A stretch of DNA of 37,860 bases, taken from contig PLLR01000024.1 of assembly GCA_003141335.1 (NCBI GenBank), forward strand, positions 1 to 37,860, read 5' to 3'. Of this stretch, positions 9,400 to 18,254 are shown piece by piece. Origin of the DNA: Methanoregula sp. (GTDB taxonomy: Archaea; Halobacteriota; Methanomicrobia; Methanomicrobiales; Methanospirillaceae). The position numbers were made by a program, and so were the translations under genes. The notes beneath the pieces are model-generated. The model was not told where the DNA came from and did not search any database. It saw only the letters and a program-made list of their open reading frames with translations. Position 1 is the first letter of the stretch; every line of letters begins with the position of its first letter.

Positions 9400-9741
9400 C
9401 AGCAGGAACTAGTCCACGGTGAAGGCACGCATTTCTGGGCAGAGTATTACCTTGAAGGCTACGGTTGGGTCCCGGTCGATGTGACAGTAGCAGTAACAGC
9501 GGACTGGGTATATAAGGCAACCCCGGACGAGCGGCACCGGTTCAAGGAGTATTACTTCGTCAACCTTGATCCGTTCCGGTACAACATCCAGAAGGATGTC
9601 GATATCCCGATTACACCCGACCCAGGCAATGCCGTGTTGTTCCGCAGTATCGTTCAGACCCCCAAGGTGGTATGCGACACATGTCCGGAAGATCTGGACC
9701 TGTTCCTAGTTCACTGGACGGCAGATGTGAAAAAAGTATGA
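9400..9741 (+). pseudogene. Transglutaminase-like protein, C-terminal fragment
   Basis: GTHFWAEYYLEGYGWVPVDVT is a typical His/Asp half of a transglutaminase-like core; the Cys half is absent and the ORF begins inside the MBL gene. Confidence 0.6.
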
Positions 9742-9751
9742 GAGCGGGAGA

Positions 9752-11281
9752 TCAATTCCCTGCTTCCGGCTTCTCCTCGCCGCCTTCTTCTTCGCCCGGC
9801 TTCAGGGTCTTCATTGAGGGGAAGAGGATCACTTCTTTGATGGAATTGTTGTTTGTCAGGAGCATCACCAGCCGGTCGATGCCAATGCCGACACCCCCGG
9901 TCGGGGGCATGCCATAGCCTATGGCATTGATGAAATCGTAATCGATCATCTGTGCTTCAAGGTCGCCAAGTCTCCGCTTCTCATCCTGTGCCTCAAACCG
10001 CTCCTTCTGATCGATCGGGTCATTCAGCTCTGAGAACCCGTTGGCCACTTCCATGCCGTAAATAAACAGTTCGAACCGCTCGGTAAATCCCTCTTTTGTC
10101 CTGTGTCTCTTTGCAAGCGGGGAGTTCTCTACCGGGAAGTCATGGATGAACGTCGGCTGGATCAGTTTCTCTTCTACCAGACCTTCGAAAAAGTGAACAA
10201 GGAATTCACGCTGGGATGTAGGTTTATCCGGTTCATCGAGCTTGTTTTGCCGTGACAACTCACGAAGCTCATCGACGGTATGCGCAAAGATATCGATGCC
10301 GGTGTGTTCCAGAACCGCATCGGCCATGGAGAGCTTCTTCCATGGCTTTTCAAAGTTCAGGACCGTGTTCTCAAAGGGGATCTGGTATTTTCCATGAATT
10401 TCGTTGATGGTCGAGGAGATAATTTCCTCTGTAAGCGCCATCATATCCTTAAAATCCCGGTATGCCCAGTAAATCTCTACCATCGTGAATTCCGGGTTAT
10501 GATGGGTATCAACAGCCTCATTGCGGAAATTTCTCGCGATCTCAAAGACCTTTTCAAAACCCCCGACAACCAAGCGTTTCAAGTACAGCTCGGGTGCAAT
10601 CCGGAGGAACAGCTTCTGGTCAAGGAAGTTGTGGTATGAGGTGAATGGCCGGGCATTAGCGCCCCCGTACACCGGCTGGAGGATGGGGGTTTCGAATTCC
10701 AGGAACCCGTGATCATCAAGATACCTGCGGATTAATGAGATGATCCGGCTCCGGTTCCGGAACGTCTGCCTGCTCTCCTCGTTGACAATCAGGTCGACAT
10801 ATCGCTGCCGGTACCGTTTTTCGATATCCTTTAACCCATGGAATTTCTCCGGGAGTGAACAGACAGCCTTGCACAGGATGGTTACCGTATCTACCCAGAT
10901 GGTGATCTCGCCCAGTTTTGTCCTGAAAACATGCCCGGTTACCCCGATGATATCCCCCCGCTCGATGAACTGGTTGATGAAATCAAACTGTTCTTCACCA
11001 AGGTCATTCTTGCGGATATAGAGCTGGATCTTGCCGCTTTCATCCCCGAGATCAGCAAAAAGAGTCTTGCCGTGATTCCGCACGATATAAATCCTGCCCG
11101 CGGTTGATACGGCTTCAACACTCTTGTCATGGGTGATATCCGCGTATCGTGTTTTGATCTCCGCAACAGTATTCTGCCGATCAAAGGTGTGGGGGAAGAT
11201 GGTGACACCTTTTTTCTGGAGTGTACGTACTTTATCGAGTCGTATCTGGTCAAATGCTAAATTTTCAGTGGGATTAGTCAT
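9752..11281 (-). CDS. lysS: Lysyl-tRNA synthetase, class II
   Basis: 509 aa; class II motifs (RYRQRYVDLIVNEESR, FLEFETPILQPVYGGANARPF, FRNEAVDTHHNPEFTMVE, GYGMPPTGGVGIGIDRLVML). Confidence 0.95.
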   Translation of the reverse strand: MTNPTENLAFDQIRLDKVRTLQKKGVTIFPHTFDRQNTVAEIKTRYADITHDKSVEAVSTAGRIYIVRNHGKTLFADLGDESGKIQLYIRKNDLGEEQFDFINQFIERGDIIGVTGHVFRTKLGEITIWVDTVTILCKAVCSLPEKFHGLKDIEKRYRQRYVDLIVNEESRQTFRNRSRIISLIRRYLDDHGFLEFETPILQPVYGGANARPFTSYHNFLDQKLFLRIAPELYLKRLVVGGFEKVFEIARNFRNEAVDTHHNPEFTMVEIYWAYRDFKDMMALTEEIISSTINEIHGKYQIPFENTVLNFEKPWKKLSMADAVLEHTGIDIFAHTVDELRELSRQNKLDEPDKPTSQREFLVHFFEGLVEEKLIQPTFIHDFPVENSPLAKRHRTKEGFTERFELFIYGMEVANGFSELNDPIDQKERFEAQDEKRRLGDLEAQMIDYDFINAIGYGMPPTGGVGIGIDRLVMLLTNNNSIKEVILFPSMKTLKPGEEEGGEEKPEAGN

Positions 11282-11444
11282 TGGAAAGCACCCATTTTAA
11301 GGATGATGTGTATCGTAATTGTTCGATTTCGATCGTAATAATACCATCAGCATTTGCGCCGGAAGAATGTTGCCTGTGGTTGCTGCTTTTTTTAAAACCG
11401 GCAAAAAAATTACTTCCTGCTGCAGGAACCAACCGTAAGGCTCA

Positions 11445-12779
11445 TTAATTTCCTTTGCGCTTCTTCAGCATATCGGATGTGTATTTCAAAAGTCCGTAGA
11501 TGCCATCTGATGACGGATGGACTTCGATAAACTCCTCAAAATCCTGCACGGAAAATTGGCGCTTCATAAGAAAAGCCATATATCCGGCTATGAGTCCCCC
11601 GCCGGGTCCTGCTGCACAGATTCCCTTGAGTGCCCCGCTTTCCGGGTCAACAAAAACCTTGGCAAGCCCGGTATCTCCGGATGGAACTGACCAGAATGTT
11701 CCTGGTCCTGCAGGTCCGGGAATCGCAAGTGAAGCTGCACCCTCCGTTTCATGTGTACAAAACGCAAGTTCATGGGCAAGATTAATCGACTGCGGGATAT
11801 ACCGCATATCCATAGTGCGGGGTTTTCCAAGGATAGTATCTGCTGCAACAATTCCCTGGTAACGGGCAACTGGCGTCAGATACGGGGGACCAATGACATC
11901 TCCACAGGCATAGACCCCCGGGACACTTGTCTGCATATGGCGATCGACAATAACCTCACCAATCGTCCCTTTTTTTACGCCCTGCAGCATTTCGGAGCGT
12001 GGGACAAGCCCTGCGGCGATCAGGACTGCATCGGCATCAACAGCAGCATCCTTATCGTCGGCTCTTACATGAACCGCGTTGATCCGTGATCTCCCGGTTA
12101 ACGACTGGACGGTGGTCTCCTCCCGAATTTCCACCCCGTCAAGTTCCTTAATTGCGAGAGCACGGAGATGTTTATCGGTGTTTTTCAGAAAAGAACTCCT
12201 GCTGATGAGGGTCACTTCGCTACCAAACATGCAAAAAATATAGGCAAACTCAGCAGACATCACTCCTCCTCCTATAATCGCCAGTTTTTTGGGGAGTTTT
12301 TTCATCTGGAAGAGGGTATGGGGAGTATACACACCCTTGAGATCGATCCCCCTGATATCAGGAATATTTGGTCGTGACCCGGTGGCAGCAATCACTGCCT
12401 CCGCCTCTACCTGGTCATCTCCAACAAAAACCTTCTTTCCTTCGAGCCTGCCGGTTTTACCATAGATTATATTTACGCCGGCAGATCTGGTTTCGGTGTC
12501 AAGAACAGAAGCGATCTTTTCCTGAATCGCATGCATTCCTGAAAAAATTCTAAAAAAATTGATTCCGGGCACTGCATCAATAATCCCCAGGTTTTGAAAT
12601 GTGCGAGCCGAATGGATCATGCGGGCGGCATCATTCAGTGCACAGACCGGCATACATCCAAAATGGAGGCATTGACCCCCAATCCCTCCTCGTTCGATGA
12701 GATCGACCTCTTTTCCCGCGGAAGCGAGCCGAATTGAAGCGATCCTGCCTGCCGGGCCACCCCCTAGAACAACGATCAT
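11445..12779 (-). CDS. Pyridine nucleotide-disulfide oxidoreductase (dihydrolipoyl dehydrogenase-like)
   Basis: 444 aa; FAD motif VVLGGGPAGRIA, redox pair GGQCLHFGCMP, IIGGGVMSAEFAYI, GVYACGDVIG. Confidence 0.88.
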   Translation of the reverse strand: MIVVLGGGPAGRIASIRLASAGKEVDLIERGGIGGQCLHFGCMPVCALNDAARMIHSARTFQNLGIIDAVPGINFFRIFSGMHAIQEKIASVLDTETRSAGVNIIYGKTGRLEGKKVFVGDDQVEAEAVIAATGSRPNIPDIRGIDLKGVYTPHTLFQMKKLPKKLAIIGGGVMSAEFAYIFCMFGSEVTLISRSSFLKNTDKHLRALAIKELDGVEIREETTVQSLTGRSRINAVHVRADDKDAAVDADAVLIAAGLVPRSEMLQGVKKGTIGEVIVDRHMQTSVPGVYACGDVIGPPYLTPVARYQGIVAADTILGKPRTMDMRYIPQSINLAHELAFCTHETEGAASLAIPGPAGPGTFWSVPSGDTGLAKVFVDPESGALKGICAAGPGGGLIAGYMAFLMKRQFSVQDFEEFIEVHPSSDGIYGLLKYTSDMLKKRKGN

Positions 12780-12823
12780 GGGTTTTCCTTTACCACAAAC
12801 TGAGAAGTTCTGATCATTTTAAC

Positions 12824-12876
12824 GAGAGGAGCACAGGATATCTTCAAAATATATTGTGTCCTGTGCAACCCCTCTC
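12824..12876 (-). terminator. Structured hairpin downstream of the 12878-13846 gene
   Basis: gagagg-a-gcacaggata (12824-12840) pairs with tgtcctgtgc-aacc-cctctc (12857-12876): 6 + about 10 bp with one G-U. Confidence 0.4.
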
Positions 12877-12877
12877 C

Positions 12878-13846
12878 TTAAAATATTTCTACCCCTTCAT
12901 CCACCGGTTCCGAAAGCAGTTCACCGGTAAAAGCGTTTATCTCGACAATCTTCTTGCCCCGGATCTGCCAGACCGGAATATAGACCTGCCGGATATCAAC
13001 AGAGATATTTTTCTTTTCAGGTTTGAGGATCTTCTCTTCATAGAAGATTGCGTCTCCTTTCTCCTGCTTGATACGAACCTTCTGGGTAAGCCGGTCAATC
13101 AGCTCGTTGACAATCCGGTCCGTTGCCTCCTCTTTCCGGATATGGGGATCAGAGACTTCAGCACCTCCGGGAATCTCCTTCTCTTCAACCTGCTTTCCAT
13201 CAAGTTCGATCTTTATTCCATTGATTGCATTAATTGCACCCCATCCATCCGCATCAAACGGAATGCGACGGTCCTTGTAGACCTGTTCCCCGGTGCTTGT
13301 ATAATGGAAAAGGAAATAAGGTATGAACCGGAGTTTTGCGGTTCCCTGCACTCCCCCGATTCGAACTGCTGCCTGTTCAGTGATTTTTATCGGGTAATGC
13401 GGGAGAGTAATGCCTGAAGGCTCTTCTTTCTGTTTTGTTTCCTTTTCAGAAGATGCAGATGCAACAGTTGCTTTTTTGCCTTTTAACGGGGTGAGATCCA
13501 GTGACAGTTCACGGTCAAGAATATCGGCGAGCACTGCTTCACCCGTATACCGCACAAATTCGTCAACACCCCATTGGATGCAGTTCTCGGTTATAATATC
13601 CTTATCAATTGAAAAGAGAAGTTTCTTACAGCTCATCTCATGATCGTCGATCATAAGATTGTAATTGGTTTTGTCAAACTGCCCGATAAGGTCACTGTCG
13701 TTTGAACAGAGTACCAGGAGGCAGGTGCTGTCGCGTACCGCAGAAAGATCGAGAGGTTCATCCACCTCTTCGACCTCAAAACGGGCTGCCTCAAGAATGA
13801 GTCGCATTGCATTCTTGGCTTTTTCCCGCATATCGTGTTCCATCAT
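12878..13846 (-). CDS. Conserved-looking archaeal protein of unknown function
   Basis: 322 aa, well-formed ORF ending VYIPVWQIRGKKIVEINAFTGELLSEPVDEGVEIF; divergent from the NrpR-domain gene. Confidence 0.7.
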   Translation of the reverse strand: MMEHDMREKAKNAMRLILEAARFEVEEVDEPLDLSAVRDSTCLLVLCSNDSDLIGQFDKTNYNLMIDDHEMSCKKLLFSIDKDIITENCIQWGVDEFVRYTGEAVLADILDRELSLDLTPLKGKKATVASASSEKETKQKEEPSGITLPHYPIKITEQAAVRIGGVQGTAKLRFIPYFLFHYTSTGEQVYKDRRIPFDADGWGAINAINGIKIELDGKQVEEKEIPGGAEVSDPHIRKEEATDRIVNELIDRLTQKVRIKQEKGDAIFYEEKILKPEKKNISVDIRQVYIPVWQIRGKKIVEINAFTGELLSEPVDEGVEIF

Positions 13847-13888
13847 AAATAAATTGCCATGGTCTTATAGAACAATTTTTCTATTGCG

Positions 13889-14653
13889 ATGTCTGAAATT
13901 ACTATAATGACCGTTCCGCTCAAATTTGTCAACCATAGCATTGAAGATTTTGCAATGCAGGTGACTTTTGATCCGGTCTCTGGCGACGGCAACGTCGTTT
14001 ATAACTTATCAGTCATTAAAAACGAAGACCTCGATTTTGCAATCTCCACGCTTAAAGATGCATATAAGACCGGTGTCACCGTAAGCGGTCGTGTCAGATT
14101 CCTTTCTTCCGGTGAAAAAATGCAAGGGTATGTTGTGCCGAAAGGATGCACGGGTATCTGTACCTTGTGCAGCATAACGTTTGATGGTCTCCTGATCCGG
14201 CGTGGTATTCCCATCAACCCTATTGGCGGGGGGGTTGTCGAAATAGAAAAACGCACACCCCTGCGGTTTACCCACATCATCCTGTACGAACACACGACCA
14301 TCGATCCCCTCCAGGTGCTCATCTCCCAGAAGACGACCTCCATTACCAGCGTGATGCGCACGGGAAGCGGGGCTATTCTTGCAAATATCAGGGAGTTCCA
14401 CATGGAGGCAGAATCACAGGTCGGTACAGTACTGGATGAACTCTCCAGCAGCAGTTTCTCCGGCATTCTTGAAGTGGGGATGCCGAACCTTCCTCTCCTT
14501 GGTGTACCAGTGAGCCCCCAGTACGTTGCGATTGCAGCGGTTGGCGGTACAAATCCGATGGCTGCAATACGCGAGGGTGGTCGCTGGGTGCAGACCCAGG
14601 CAATGAAGGGACTGATGGAAATTTCGCAGATGGAAGAAATCCGGGATTTTTAA
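13889..14653 (+). CDS. NrpR-type regulatory domain (DUF128) protein
   Basis: 254 aa; CTLCSITFDGLLIRRGIPINPIGGGVVEIE fits the NrpR/DUF128 family; no N-terminal wHTH visible. Confidence 0.75.
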   Translation: MSEITIMTVPLKFVNHSIEDFAMQVTFDPVSGDGNVVYNLSVIKNEDLDFAISTLKDAYKTGVTVSGRVRFLSSGEKMQGYVVPKGCTGICTLCSITFDGLLIRRGIPINPIGGGVVEIEKRTPLRFTHIILYEHTTIDPLQVLISQKTTSITSVMRTGSGAILANIREFHMEAESQVGTVLDELSSSSFSGILEVGMPNLPLLGVPVSPQYVAIAAVGGTNPMAAIREGGRWVQTQAMKGLMEISQMEEIRDF

Positions 14654-14674
14654 AAAAGGAACCAATCTCTTTTT

Positions 14675-15454
14675 TTATCCGGTTTTTTTGGCCCAGTCAA
14701 AGATCAGGGTATAATAACGCACAAAGAACCTGACGAATCCTTCAGATTCTGAAAACAGTGCTACCGCATCCTCTTCACCTACTCCCACGATCACCATTAC
14801 GCAACGACCGTCAATGATACAGACACCACCTGCCATCATCTCCTTTGCCGTATCGAGTTCTTTTGGGATTTCGGGATGCTGTATGATATACACGTTCATT
14901 TTTATTGGTATCTCTCCCGTCCATTGAGGTGTGATTATTTCAACGCCAAGATGATCTGCCATGGTGGTGAGTTTCTGTTTAACATCCGGCGATAAAATCT
15001 GGGGGTGAGCGATAATTCTGATCCTGTGCTTTGCACTGGAAATAAGATCGGTGAGTTTTTTTTTGATAGTTTCGATGCCATAAATATTCCATATCAGCTC
15101 CTCGCTTCCAAGTCCCGGGCGCATCCGTTCCCGGTATATCAGCGATAAGGTATCACGTGCATATTTTGCATCCATTTCGATATGGTCCATCAGTTTTGTA
15201 ATGGCGTCTTCGGGAGAAAAGGCGGCAAACCGTTTGGGTGCAGACTGGGATACAGAGACGAGTCCTTTATCCAGAAGTTGATCTATTACCGTGTATACCG
15301 ATGCGCGTGGAACACCGGAAATCTCATGAATTTCGCTTGCCGTAGCACTGGCAACTTTAAGGAGTGCAACGTATACACGTGCCTCATATTTTGTCAGACC
15401 GAGTGATTTGAGACATTCAGTAACGCGAACGGGATTTTCTGACGGCAATTTCAT
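14675..15454 (-). CDS. TrmB-family transcriptional regulator
   Basis: 259 aa; LGLTKYEARVYVALLKVASATASEIHEISGVPRASVYTVIDQLLDKGLV is a classic TrmB wHTH; C-terminal PLD-like effector region. Confidence 0.85.
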   Translation of the reverse strand: MKLPSENPVRVTECLKSLGLTKYEARVYVALLKVASATASEIHEISGVPRASVYTVIDQLLDKGLVSVSQSAPKRFAAFSPEDAITKLMDHIEMDAKYARDTLSLIYRERMRPGLGSEELIWNIYGIETIKKKLTDLISSAKHRIRIIAHPQILSPDVKQKLTTMADHLGVEIITPQWTGEIPIKMNVYIIQHPEIPKELDTAKEMMAGGVCIIDGRCVMVIVGVGEEDAVALFSESEGFVRFFVRYYTLIFDWAKKTG

Positions 15455-15460
15455 TGAAAC

Positions 15461-15514
15461 ATCACTTTATATCCTGCAATAATAAATGTTGTTATAACAA
15501 TAACAACAAGTGAT
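15461..15514. promoter_or_regulatory. Candidate operator in a divergent promoter
   Basis: 12-bp perfect palindrome ttgttataacaa (15489-15500) and an outer inverted pair atcactt (15461-15467)/aagtgat (15508-15514). Confidence 0.4.
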
Positions 15515-15516
15515 CG

Positions 15517-16809
15517 ATGATGAAATTTTACCGATTGATAATCGTTTTTCTTGTGCTGTGGTTGTGTTGCAGCATGCCGGTCATGGGTGTGACCACGTAT
15601 CTGGGTGGAAGCCCCCATATGTCGGCAGCAATATCCGGTGTCAATGAGTTTACCCCGGGGCAGGACGCTACCATAAAAGTGATCGTGCAGAATAGTGGTG
15701 TTGACAGTCTGAAATTCGTATTGATTGGGAACATCGAAAGGGATGATCTTCCTACAACAGCAAAGATGGTTACGGTTGGACTTTCTGCCGGGAACGCTCC
15801 GGTAATTGTTAAAAACGATCCGCAGAGTGTCGGGGATATTAAAAGTCAGGGCATGGTTACGGTGTCAATCACAACCAAGATCCTCTCCAATGCCACTGAG
15901 GGGGAATACCAGATCCCTCTTACGATCGGGTACACCTACCTTGCATCATCTAACCAGGATGCAAGTGATAATCTTCAGTCTGATTACCAACAAAGGAACG
16001 AGACCTTCCCGATAACAATAAAAATCAAGCCGCAGGTAAAGATCGAAGTTCTTGAAGCCGTGCCGGAAAACCTGAATGTCGGGAGCGAGGGATACCTGAA
16101 CCTGAAGATAAAAAATGCCGGGTCAGAGGATGGTAGAAAGGCTACCGTGAAGATAATCCGCAACGGGGCAAGCCCGATAATTCCTACGGACAGCAGCGTT
16201 TTTATAGGGGATTTCCCTCACAACGAAACGGTTACCTGCAGATATAAGGTAGCGATCTCCAACGAGGCGGAAAAACAGACCTACCCGGTTGACGTTGTTG
16301 TCATGTATGAGAACCGGGACGGGGATATGGTTACTTCGGCTTCTGACACGCTGGGAATTCCCGTTGGCGGAAAAATCAGTTTCACTATCTCATCGGGAAC
16401 GGTGCAGGTTGTGCAGGGATCACAAAGCGTGATTCAGGTAGAATACCAGAACAGTGGCACTACCACAGCATACAATGCCCAGGCACGGCTTTCAGCAGTT
16501 GAACCGTTTAAAAGCACCGATGACACGGCATACCTTGGTGATCTGAAACCGGGCGAAACAGCAACCGCACGTTACCAGGTTAGTGCAGATGATGCAGCGG
16601 TGGTAAAGGATTATACCCTTGATACCGAGGTAAGGTACCGTGATGCACTGGACAACAGCCAGGTCTCCGACACATTTAACGTACCGGTCCAGGTTCAACC
16701 AAAACCGGCATCGAATGGATTCATGCAGGTTCTTCCGGCAATAGGGATTATCGCCCTGATTTGCATCGGCGCCGGGTATTATGTACTTATAATGCGAAAG
16801 AAGAAGTGA
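15517..16809 (+). CDS. Secreted, membrane-anchored CARDB/S-layer-domain-like protein (COG1361 type)
   Basis: 430 aa; signal peptide, repeated Ig/CARDB-like units (GNIERDDLP, NVGSEGYLNLKIKNAGSEDG), C-terminal TM + RKKK. Confidence 0.75.
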   Translation: MMKFYRLIIVFLVLWLCCSMPVMGVTTYLGGSPHMSAAISGVNEFTPGQDATIKVIVQNSGVDSLKFVLIGNIERDDLPTTAKMVTVGLSAGNAPVIVKNDPQSVGDIKSQGMVTVSITTKILSNATEGEYQIPLTIGYTYLASSNQDASDNLQSDYQQRNETFPITIKIKPQVKIEVLEAVPENLNVGSEGYLNLKIKNAGSEDGRKATVKIIRNGASPIIPTDSSVFIGDFPHNETVTCRYKVAISNEAEKQTYPVDVVVMYENRDGDMVTSASDTLGIPVGGKISFTISSGTVQVVQGSQSVIQVEYQNSGTTTAYNAQARLSAVEPFKSTDDTAYLGDLKPGETATARYQVSADDAAVVKDYTLDTEVRYRDALDNSQVSDTFNVPVQVQPKPASNGFMQVLPAIGIIALICIGAGYYVLIMRKKK

Positions 16810-17516
16810 TGCTGGGATGGGAAGGGGAACTTCCTCAACCTGCGGTTCGGACGATTGAGGAGATGCGTTCAGTCCTTGCCGACCCCTCGTGTGAGAGTAG
16901 CGGATCCCTCTATTATATGTACCGGGATCTGGTAAAGTCGGATGCGGACTGGATCTGGCTGTGCCACCACAACCTGCGGTATGATCTTACGGTCATCCCT
17001 TCCCAAACACTCTGTGGCGAGTGGGTGAAGACCAAGGGGCATTATCACCCGAAAAACCCGGCAGGGATCGGCTATCCGGAGATCTATGAAGTTATTGAAG
17101 GCGAGGCACACTACCTTCTCCAGTCACGGACACTTGATGATGTAGTGATGATCTCTGCGAGTGCCGGTGATTTGGTAATCATCCCGCCTGATTACGGGCA
17201 TATTGCTATCAACCCTTCCCGGGATACAACGCTGGTCATGGGAAATATTGTTTCTACGGCGTTCCAAAGCGAGTACGGTGAATATGAAAAATATCATGGT
17301 GCTGCGTATTATGAGATGAGTTCCGGCACAATGAGAAAAAATCCCTTTTATCCCGTTTTTACGCCCATACGATATCTCGGGGAAAGCTGTGGGTGGGGGA
17401 CACACCGGATCTGCCAAGCATCGCTTTACCATCTGATCGGCAACGAGGATGCACTCTCGTTCCTTAATTACCCGGAAAAACTTCTTACGGTTTTTTCTGT
17501 ACTGCTAAAAGGTTAG
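16809..17516 (+). CDS. pgiA: Glucose-6-phosphate isomerase, archaeal cupin type
   Basis: GEWVKTKGHYHPKNPAGIGYPEIYEVIEGEAHYLLQ cupin metal-site signature; ATG overlaps the previous stop (gtgatg). Confidence 0.9.
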   Translation: MLGWEGELPQPAVRTIEEMRSVLADPSCESSGSLYYMYRDLVKSDADWIWLCHHNLRYDLTVIPSQTLCGEWVKTKGHYHPKNPAGIGYPEIYEVIEGEAHYLLQSRTLDDVVMISASAGDLVIIPPDYGHIAINPSRDTTLVMGNIVSTAFQSEYGEYEKYHGAAYYEMSSGTMRKNPFYPVFTPIRYLGESCGWGTHRICQASLYHLIGNEDALSFLNYPEKLLTVFSVLLKG

Positions 17517-18249
17517 GTGCCAGCAGTCTTTTGTGCTCGCTTTTTCTCACGAGCCCAAGCACCTTCTCTTCCGTGGGTGTTGCAGCCTGCCAGCCCTGCT
17601 GCTCAAGTGCCCGGAGTGATGCATCGATTTTTTCATAGGAAAGACCGATCTCTTCTTCATCGCTCTGCCCCTCCCATAAACCGGCTGAAGGTGTCTTGTT
17701 TATGATCGACTCGGGAATTTTTAGTTCCTGAGCGATACGATATATCTCAGTTTTATACAGGTGTAACAGTGGCTGGATGTCCGCTGCATTATCACCTGAC
17801 TTTGTGCAGTAACCGAGCATATATTCGCTCCGGTTGGAGGTACCACACACAATTGTATGGTCCCGGTTGGCGTGATAATATAAAACAGCCATGCGGATCC
17901 GCGCCATCAGGTTGCCGATCAGGTAACGGGATTCTTTAAATTCCGGCATTGTTTTAAACCCTTCAAGCATGGGTTCTATGCTTACCACCCGGTGCTCCAT
18001 ACCCAACTGGTTACAGAGAGCTGCAGCATCTCTGATATCAGCCGGGTTGCTCAATTTTGAGGGAAGAGAGAGTCCAAGCACCTTATCCCCTCCAATTGCC
18101 CGGCAACAGAACGTCGCTGCAACTGCGGAGTCCACGCCCCCGCTCAGTCCAACGACAATTCCTTTACATCCACTTGTCCAGTAGGTGTATCGGATCATCT
18201 GCTCAACCTGACCCATCCAGCACCCGAGTTCTGTTGCCATGCACATCAA
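17485..18249 (-). CDS. nadE: NAD+ synthase
   Basis: 254 aa; GIVVGLSGGVDSAVAA PP-loop and CGTSNRSEYMLGYCTKSGDNAADIQPL. Confidence 0.95.
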   Translation of the reverse strand: MMCMATELGCWMGQVEQMIRYTYWTSGCKGIVVGLSGGVDSAVAATFCCRAIGGDKVLGLSLPSKLSNPADIRDAAALCNQLGMEHRVVSIEPMLEGFKTMPEFKESRYLIGNLMARIRMAVLYYHANRDHTIVCGTSNRSEYMLGYCTKSGDNAADIQPLLHLYKTEIYRIAQELKIPESIINKTPSAGLWEGQSDEEEIGLSYEKIDASLRALEQQGWQAATPTEEKVLGLVRKSEHKRLLAPNLLAVQKKP

Positions 18250-18254
18250 ATCGT

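Noticed and set aside
8972-9520. 182-aa minus-strand ORF opposite the MBL gene
   Set aside because: Antisense shadow; no domain pattern.
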